Of a DNA stretch of 10,856 nt, positions 6,856 to 10,856 are shown in pieces. The position numbers and the translations under genes were made by a program. Position 1 is the stretch's first letter. Every line of letters begins with the position of its first letter. The notes beneath the pieces are model-generated. The model did no database searches and was not told the DNA's origin. It worked only from the letters and a program-made list of their open reading frames with translations. This DNA comes from Bacteroidales bacterium UBA2716. Its GTDB lineage: Bacteria; Bacteroidota; Bacteroidia; Bacteroidales; UBA932. The stretch lies in assembly GCA_002354005.1 (NCBI GenBank), contig DEKS01000078.1, forward strand, positions 1 through 10,856, given 5' to 3'.

Positions 6856-6893
6856 TTGCAACATTCTTGCAACATTTTGCAACATTCTTGCAA
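6856..6893. repeat. Four helically phased TTGCAA boxes upstream of the integrase
   Basis: Palindromic TTGCAA occurs at 6856-6861, 6867-6872, 6877-6882 and 6888-6893, with start-to-start steps of 11, 10 and 11 bp, one DNA helical turn each. Longer units read as minus-strand TGTTGCAAGAA and TGTTGCAAAA alternately, so a 21-bp unit is repeated twice. The array sits between the integrase start and the presumed attachment site, where arm-type binding sites for integrase or accessory factors, or autoregulatory operators, are expected. Confidence 0.75.
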
Positions 6894-6967
6894 CAAGGCC
6901 GTCAAAATGCCATAAAACACCGTGTACAGACTGTCAATTTACTGGCCAAAACAGGTCGAAATACCCT

Positions 6968-7002
6968 AAAAAATGCGAGCCAAGCTTGTTCAGCCTGGCT
7001 CG
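6968..7002 (-). terminator. Rho-independent terminator downstream of tRNA-Ala
   Basis: Minus strand: CGAGCCA (7002-6996), a 13-nt loop, TGGCTCG (6982-6976), then CA and six T residues (6973-6968). This is a textbook terminator for the tRNA transcript coming from the right. It also insulates the element from that transcript. If the tRNA 3' end is the attachment site, the terminator belongs to the element. Confidence 0.75.
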
Positions 7003-7033
7003 TAACTTGTTGGTTTTCAATATCTTACCTTTG

Positions 7034-7106
7034 TGGAGCATAGGAGAATCGAACTCCTGACCTTTTGAATGCCATTCAAACGCTCTACCAACTGAGCTAA
7101 TACCCC
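7034..7106 (-). tRNA. tRNA-Ala (anticodon GGC)
   Basis: 73 nt. The acceptor stem GGGGTAT pairs with ATGCTCC (two G-U pairs) and the discriminator is A. The D-arm has AGCTCAGTTGGTAGAGC, the anticodon stem TTTGA/TCAAA encloses loop ATGGCAT with anticodon GGC, and the T-arm carries the GTTCGATTC loop. CCA is not encoded; the next bases are CAA. The 3' end faces the integrase, the usual geometry for an integration target. Confidence 0.95.
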
Positions 7107-7118
7107 GTTTCCCGTTTG

Positions 7119-7154
7119 GGATTACAAAGGTACGGACTTTTTTTGAATTACCAA
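7119..7154 (-). promoter_or_regulatory. Promoter of tRNA-Ala
   Basis: Minus strand TTG (plus CAA 7152-7154), 19 bp, TACCTTTG (plus CAAAGGTA 7125-7132): an exact Bacteroidota consensus. The predicted start is near 7119, about 13 nt ahead of the mature tRNA 5' end. Confidence 0.75.
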
Positions 7155-7198
7155 ATGTTTTTTCAGTTTTTTTCAAAAAAATTGTCACGGTAGGGGAG

Positions 7199-7229
7199 TT
7201 GTGGACATGAAATAAAAGAGGTATCTTTG
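7199..7229 (+). promoter_or_regulatory. Promoter of the rhodanese-MBL lipoprotein gene
   Basis: TTG (7199-7201), 20 bp, TATCTTTG (7222-7229) fits the Bacteroidota consensus. The box ends only 5 bp before the ATG at 7235, so the transcript should start at or within a few bases of the start codon, implying a leaderless or nearly leaderless mRNA. Confidence 0.7.
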
Positions 7230-7234
7230 CAAAT

Positions 7235-8269
7235 ATGAAACATTTGGTATCTGGCATTATGCTTTTATCCCTCTTGGGCCTCTTCTCCTGTAAGGCCCAG
7301 AACGTGAACAATTTATCGGTAGAGGCCTTTGCGGAAGCCCTGGCGCCGGAAACGCGCATTCTGGACGTACGTACGGCGGAGGAATTCGCGGCCGGCCATC
7401 TTCGCGGAGCCGTGAATGTGGACTGGTTCGGAAATTTCCTTGAGGATGTGGGATCTAACTTCGACAAGGACACCCCCCTGTATGTCTATTGCAGGAGCGG
7501 CAAGCGCAGCGCTGCAGCCGCGGAAAAACTCGCCAAAGCCGGCTATGCCGTATACAACCTGCTGGGTGGCTACCTGGCCTGGACGGAAGCGGGCAGGGAA
7601 GTGACCCGGTATGAAGTGGAGCGTTTCCGGACGCCCCGGGGGGCGGTGGTGGAAATCACCCTCGTCAAGCACGCCAGCCTGGAAATCCGCTTCAAGGGCC
7701 TGTCCATCCAGGTGGATCCGGTGGCGGAACTGGGCAAGAAGACGGATTACGCAAAGGAATTCCCCAAGGCCGACTACATCCTGGTAACCCACGAGCACTT
7801 TGACCACTTTGACCAGGCCGCCATCGACGCGCTGCGCAAAGACGGAACGGTGCTGATTACCAACAACCGTTGCGCCCAGATGACCGGATGGGGAAAAGCA
7901 CTGGCCAATGGGGACAGCCTCCAGCTCGCCTTCGACATGGAGGCAGTACCGGCCTACAACATCACCGAAGGGCACCTTCAGTTTCATCCGAAAGGCCGTG
8001 ACAACGGCTATGTGCTCACGCTGGACGGCCTGCGCATTTACATCGCCGGCGACACGGAAGACATTCCGGAAATGGCTGCGCTGAAAGACATCGACCTGGC
8101 TTTCCTGCCTTGCAACCAACCGTATACCATGACGGTGGAGCAGTGCGTCCATGCTGCGCAAATGATTCAGCCCAAGGTGCTTATCCCGTATCACTTTGGC
8201 AATACGGACCTGAGCGGCCTGCCCGCGCAACTGCCCGGGACGGACGTCCGCCTGCGTGCGCTCCAGTAA
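7235..8269 (+). CDS. Lipoprotein with rhodanese domain fused to UlaG-like metallo-beta-lactamase fold
   Basis: 344 aa. The N-terminus MKHLVSGIMLLSLLGLFSC is a lipoprotein signal with lipobox LFSC and lipidated Cys19, so the protein should be exported and membrane-anchored. Residues about 27-120 form a rhodanese domain: LDVRTAEEFAAGHLRGAVNV, active-site loop CRSGKRS with Cys86, and the final GGYLAW. Residues about 138-344 form a metallo-hydrolase of the UlaG-like group: VKHASLEI, THEHFDH (His186, His188, Asp190, His191), IAGDTED with Asp273, and IPYHFG with His320. Rhodaneses carry sulfane sulfur on cysteine; rhodanese-MBL combinations are known in persulfide metabolism (ETHE1-type persulfide dioxygenase), but this MBL half looks like the UlaG hydrolase group rather than ETHE1, so the substrate is open. 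The gene is a single unit under its own promoter; the stop abuts that of the convergent permease gene. Confidence 0.88.
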   Translation: MKHLVSGIMLLSLLGLFSCKAQNVNNLSVEAFAEALAPETRILDVRTAEEFAAGHLRGAVNVDWFGNFLEDVGSNFDKDTPLYVYCRSGKRSAAAAEKLAKAGYAVYNLLGGYLAWTEAGREVTRYEVERFRTPRGAVVEITLVKHASLEIRFKGLSIQVDPVAELGKKTDYAKEFPKADYILVTHEHFDHFDQAAIDALRKDGTVLITNNRCAQMTGWGKALANGDSLQLAFDMEAVPAYNITEGHLQFHPKGRDNGYVLTLDGLRIYIAGDTEDIPEMAALKDIDLAFLPCNQPYTMTVEQCVHAAQMIQPKVLIPYHFGNTDLSGLPAQLPGTDVRLRALQ

Positions 8270-9142
8270 TTAACGGGAGCCCAGATACAGCAGCACCATA
8301 CTGAGGAACACCAGAACCAGGTCGAAGGCCTTGGCTTTGATGTTCTTCTCTTTTAGGAAGAAAGCGCCAATGACAAAGCTTACCAGCACGGAGCCGCGGC
8401 GAATCATGGAGATGACGGAAATGAGGGCGTCCGGCTGGCCCAGCGCCTGCAGGTAGCAAAAGTCGGCCGCACACAGGAAGATGGAGATAAACGGAATGCT
8501 CCAGCGCCACTGGAAGGGCGTGGTGGATGCGCGGCGCGGCGCCCACACCAGGCCCAGCAGGGCACTCATCATAATAAGCTGGTAAAACGTGTACCAGCTG
8601 AGCACCTGCAAGTTGTCCATCCCAAGGCCGCTGGAGGGGGACATCAGGAATTTGTCGTACAGCCCGCTAGCGGCACCCAGCAGCACCGCAACAATCAGCG
8701 ACCAAATCCATTTGTTGTGCCTGAAGTCGATCCCTTCTTTTTTCCCGGACATGCGCATGAGGAAATACGCGACGATGGCTGTGCCCACACCCAGACTCTG
8801 CAGCAAATTCAGCCGCTCTCCGAACAGCAGTACGGCACCCAGCAGCACCAGCACCGGCCGGGTGGCGTTGAGCGGTCCTACAAGGGTGAGCGGCAAATGT
8901 TTCATGGCATAATAACCGGCGAGCCAGGAAGAGAGCACAATGACGCTCTTCAGGACAATCCAGCGTTGCACCTCCCAACTGCCAAAGCCCGTCCGGAACA
9001 GAAGGGGAGAGAGTAATAGGGTGGAAACCAGTGTGTTAAAGAACAACACCGGAATAACGGCGTTATCCCGTAACGCCAGTTTCTTGAAAGAGTCGTAACA
9101 GCCCAGGAAGGCGGCCGACACGAACGAGAGAATCCACCACAT
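8270..9142 (-). CDS. EamA/DMT-superfamily permease
   Basis: 290 aa from the ATG at 9142. About ten hydrophobic segments form two homologous five-helix halves (about 1-130 and 144-288), the layout of the drug/metabolite transporter EamA family. Each half ends with the family's acidic turn (FGERLN at 107-112, FLKEKN at 262-267) before its last helix. Family members export or import small metabolites such as amino acids or nucleosides; the substrate here is unknown. A TTG start at 9169 would add nine residues but lies inside the predicted -7 box, so the ATG is preferred. The stop codon (8270-8272) directly abuts the stop of the rhodanese-MBL gene, with no terminator between them. It is divergent from pdxB, with about 100 bp between the start codons. 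Confidence 0.9.
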   Translation of the reverse strand: MWWILSFVSAAFLGCYDSFKKLALRDNAVIPVLFFNTLVSTLLLSPLLFRTGFGSWEVQRWIVLKSVIVLSSWLAGYYAMKHLPLTLVGPLNATRPVLVLLGAVLLFGERLNLLQSLGVGTAIVAYFLMRMSGKKEGIDFRHNKWIWSLIVAVLLGAASGLYDKFLMSPSSGLGMDNLQVLSWYTFYQLIMMSALLGLVWAPRRASTTPFQWRWSIPFISIFLCAADFCYLQALGQPDALISVISMIRRGSVLVSFVIGAFFLKEKNIKAKAFDLVLVFLSMVLLYLGSR

Positions 9143-9166
9143 AACACTACTGACTAATCGCGGGTG

Positions 9167-9174
9167 CAAAATTA
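9167..9174 (-). promoter_or_regulatory. -7 box for the EamA permease gene
   Basis: Minus strand TAATTTTG matches TAnnTTTG and would start transcription near 9161, about 20 nt before the ATG at 9142. No good -33 TTG is seen at the right distance, so this is a weaker call than the others. Confidence 0.5.
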
Positions 9175-9179
9175 CAAAA

Positions 9180-9214
9180 TTTGAAGGAAATATCTTAAAT
9201 AATAACTATATTTG
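9180..9214 (+). promoter_or_regulatory. Promoter of pdxB
   Basis: TATATTTG (9207-9214) matches TAnnTTTG; TTTG at 9180-9183 is a possible -33 element but the 23-bp gap is longer than usual. The expected start near 9220 gives a leader of about 27 nt before the ATG at 9247. It is back-to-back with the permease -7 box. Confidence 0.55.
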
Positions 9215-9246
9215 TGTGATTAAGGGCTCAGCTCTTACTAACGTAC

Positions 9247-10856
9247 ATGAAAATAGTAGCAGATACCAATATTCCTTTCTTAAAAGGTGTTTTGGAACCC
9301 TACGCCCAGGTGGAATACCTGGACGGTCGTTCCATCGACCATAACGCCATGCTGGATGCAGACGCCCTCATTATCCGCACCCGTACCAAATGCAATGAAG
9401 AAACCCTCAAGGGCACCAAGGTGCAAATGATTGCCAGCGCCACCATCGGCACAGACCATATCGACCTGGACTGGTGCGCCCAAAACGGCATCGATGTGCA
9501 AAACGCAGAGGGCTGCAATGCCGGCGGTGTGGCAGACTATGTGTTTTCCGCCCTGTTTGGCGTGGCTTCCCGCAGGGCCATCAAGCTGAAAGGGAAGGTC
9601 ATTGGCATCATTGGCGTAGGAAATGTGGGTAAAAAAGTGGAGCAAATGGCCCGGAACCTGGGCTTCGAGGTTCTTCTGAACGACCCTCCCCGTGCCCGGA
9701 AAGAAGGCCCGGAGGGCTTTGTTTCGCTGGATGAGCTGCTGGCCCGGGCCAATGTGGTCACCCTGCACGTTCCGCTGGATGCCACCACGCGCGGCATGGC
9801 CTCGGAAGACTTCTTTGAGAAAATCCAGCCCGGCACCTTCTTTATCAACGCCTCCCGCGGAGAGGTTGTGGACGAGCGCGCCCTCCTGAGGCACAGGCCC
9901 AAACTGGGACCGCTGGTGCTGGACACCTGGTGTGACGAGCCCACGCCCAATCCCATCCTCATAGACACCTGCGACGTTGCCACGCCGCACATTGCCGGTT
10001 ACTCCTACCAGGGCAAGCAAAACGGCACCGCCATGGCCGTACAGGCCGTTGCCCGGCATTTTGGCATCGAGCCGCTCTATGACTTCCGCCCGGCCCTGGA
10101 AGACGAATCCCTGCAGCCGGTAGAGATAGACCTGGACGGAAAAACGCAAGGGGAAATAGCCGCCATCCTGCAGTACAATTACCCCATTTTTACGGACGAT
10201 TTCCTCTTCCGGAGCAATCCCTCCAGCTTTGAGCAGCTGCGCAGCGAATACACCTACAGGCAAGAATTTTATATCAAACCACATAACACTATGTTTAACC
10301 AGAAAGACACCCAACAGATTGAGGAACGCGGCGCCAGCCTGCGTCAGGTCAAACAGCAAGTAGAATACTTCAAAAGCGGTTTCCCGTGGATGAAAATCGT
10401 CGGTCCCGCCACGCCGGAACGCGGCATCATGGTGCTGGATCCCAAGGCCGTCCAGGATGCCGTCTCCTATTATAAGAAGGCCGATATTGCCGGCAAGAGC
10501 AAATTCGTACCCGCCTCCGGTGCCGCCTCCCGCATGTTCAAGGACATGTTCAGCGGCCTGGCTGCGCTGGAAGAGGGAAAAGATTTGGAGGCCGATGCCC
10601 CCGGCGCCAAGCTCGCCGCCCGCATCAAGGACTTCGCCTTCTATACGCCGGAACTCTTCGGCGAGCCGGAGGACAGCGCCGCTTACCGCAAGGACGTCCT
10701 CCGCAAACTCCTCAAGGAAGACGGCCTGGCCTACGGCTCCAAACCCAAGGGCGTCCTTAAGTTCCACCGCTACCCGCAGGAAGTCCGTACCGCCATCGCG
10801 GAGCACCTGGTAGAGGCCCAGGAGTACATGCGCAACGCAGACGGCACCTGCAACCT
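9247..10856 (+). CDS. pdxB: Erythronate-4-phosphate dehydrogenase fused to DUF4301-like module (3' end missing)
   Basis: The first part (about 1-345) is PdxB, the NAD-dependent D-2-hydroxyacid dehydrogenase that oxidises 4-phospho-D-erythronate in de novo pyridoxal 5'-phosphate synthesis. Visible are IGTDHIDLDW (68-77), the Rossmann motif GIIGVGNVG (120-128) with Asp146 beyond it, and catalytic Arg204 (NASRGEVVD), Glu231 (CDEPTPNP) and His248 (TPHIAGYS). The C-terminal PdxB part ends around FEQLRSEYTYRQEFY (328-342). The frame then continues without a stop through IKPHNT into Met349, where a second module resembling DUF4301 begins and runs off the window. DUF4301 proteins are often encoded next to pdxB in Bacteroidales (recalled, not checked). 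The frame was read codon by codon from 9247 to the edge. Either a true fusion is made, or the ATG at 10291 is also used internally. Cytosolic; promoter upstream at 9180-9214. Confidence 0.88.
   Translation, partial: MKIVADTNIPFLKGVLEPYAQVEYLDGRSIDHNAMLDADALIIRTRTKCNEETLKGTKVQMIASATIGTDHIDLDWCAQNGIDVQNAEGCNAGGVADYVFSALFGVASRRAIKLKGKVIGIIGVGNVGKKVEQMARNLGFEVLLNDPPRARKEGPEGFVSLDELLARANVVTLHVPLDATTRGMASEDFFEKIQPGTFFINASRGEVVDERALLRHRPKLGPLVLDTWCDEPTPNPILIDTCDVATPHIAGYSYQGKQNGTAMAVQAVARHFGIEPLYDFRPALEDESLQPVEIDLDGKTQGEIAAILQYNYPIFTDDFLFRSNPSSFEQLRSEYTYRQEFYIKPHNTMFNQKDTQQIEERGASLRQVKQQVEYFKSGFPWMKIVGPATPERGIMVLDPKAVQDAVSYYKKADIAGKSKFVPASGAASRMFKDMFSGLAALEEGKDLEADAPGAKLAARIKDFAFYTPELFGEPEDSAAYRKDVLRKLLKEDGLAYGSKPKGVLKFHRYPQEVRTAIAEHLVEAQEYMRNADGTCN
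10291..10856 (+). other. DUF4301-like module of the pdxB fusion (partial)
   Basis: Begins at an in-frame ATG that would be the start codon of a separate gene in the unfused arrangement. 188 complete codons are visible. The opening (MFNQKDTQQIEERG) and the motifs PASGAASRMFK (fusion residues 422-432) and KPKGVLKFH (499-507) fit what I recall of DUF4301, a Bacteroidota family of roughly 500 aa without known function. The G..SRM ... KPKG pattern is reminiscent of nucleotidyltransferase signature loops, which is only an inference. No clear ribosome binding site precedes 10291. Confidence 0.65.

Larger units (their letters stand above)
1..7033. mobile_element. Integrated mobilizable/conjugative element, right part (left end outside window)
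   Basis: The stretch carries the hallmark modules of a Bacteroidales integrative mobilizable or conjugative element: SSB-like gene, MOBP relaxase, TraG/VirD4-type coupling ATPase, tandem-HTH regulator, toprim primase, two small excisionase-like HTH genes and a tyrosine integrase whose 5' end lies next to a tRNA-Ala gene. No phage structural genes and no type IV channel genes are seen, so it may be mobilized in trans, or the channel genes may lie left of the window. The right boundary is inferred. The tRNA 3' end (7034) is the natural candidate, but a boundary between about 6895 and 6968 is possible because a tRNA-type terminator sits at 6968-7002. Flanking chromosomal genes are visibly more G+C-rich than the element. 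No second copy of the tRNA 3' end was found inside the window. Confidence 0.8.

Noticed and set aside
6856..6893. CRISPR array
   Set aside because: The repeats are short palindromes spaced by about one helical turn without spacers; no cas genes are present.
6840..6920. N-terminal extension of the integrase from a GTG at 6920
   Set aside because: The extra 27 residues are translation of the TTGCAA repeat array (LQECCK repeated) and the internal ATG at 6839 has a strong GGAGG site.
7167..7181. T7-C-A7 inverted repeat as a terminator
   Set aside because: A pure A/T stem with a one-base loop cannot form a stable terminator hairpin; it looks like an AT-rich upstream promoter region.
6934..7473. 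179-codon minus-strand open frame across the tRNA
   Set aside because: It runs through the tRNA, its promoter and the 5' end of the lipoprotein gene; not a plausible protein.
7313..8230. 305-codon minus-strand open frame opposite the rhodanese-MBL gene
   Set aside because: Antisense shadow of a gene with clear rhodanese and MBL motifs; no family features of its own.
9280..10806. 508-codon open frame on the minus strand opposite pdxB
   Set aside because: It mirrors the codon pattern of the plus-strand PdxB/DUF4301 frame in G+C-rich DNA; the translation has no recognisable domain, while the plus strand encodes clear catalytic motifs.

Overview
The window looks like Bacteroidota (order Bacteroidales) chromosomal DNA carrying part of an integrated mobilizable element. 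The evidence for the phylum is the promoter style (TTG, about 19-20 bp, TAnnTTTG, seen before five transcription units), the scarcity of Shine-Dalgarno sequences, and the gene families: a Bacteroidales-type MobB relaxase, a TraG-like coupling protein, an IntDOT-like integrase lacking the usual first arginine, and pdxB next to a DUF4301-like module. I would not name a genus.

Element side (1 to about 7030, left end outside the window). A plus-strand transfer operon holds the end of an SSB-like gene (1-156), a MOBP-type relaxase (194-1432) and a VirD4/TraG-type coupling ATPase (1444-3333). It meets head-on, with 2 bp between stop codons, a minus-strand gene (3336-3821) for a protein made of two tandem copies of an HTH-like module. 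Upstream of that gene lies an AT-rich control region (3822-4046) with a consensus minus-strand promoter, a long leader and several TTGCT/AGCAA-type repeats. Reading away from it is a second plus-strand operon: a zinc-less CHC2/toprim primase (4047-4940) and two small HTH proteins resembling excisionase/recombination directionality factors (4945-5265, 5252-5539). It ends in hairpins facing the convergent integrase gene (5610-6839, minus). Between integrase and chromosome are four helically phased TTGCAA boxes, a rho-independent terminator and a tRNA-Ala(GGC) gene (7034-7106, minus) whose 3' end faces the element, which makes it the likely integration target.

Chromosomal side (from about 7034, visibly more G+C-rich). 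After the tRNA and its promoter come a lipoprotein fusing a rhodanese domain to a UlaG-like metallo-beta-lactamase fold (7235-8269), a convergent EamA/DMT permease (8270-9142, minus), and a divergent pdxB gene (9247 onward) that runs without a stop codon into a DUF4301-like module and leaves the window at the right edge.

How it fits together: relaxase plus coupling protein would nick element DNA and hand it to a transfer channel that may be supplied by another element. SSB and primase would protect and convert the transferred strand. The integrase and small HTH proteins would control integration and excision. The tandem-HTH protein is the best candidate for the master regulator. The most notable items are the PdxB-DUF4301 in-frame fusion, the internally duplicated regulator with its putative operator cluster, and the phased TTGCAA array.
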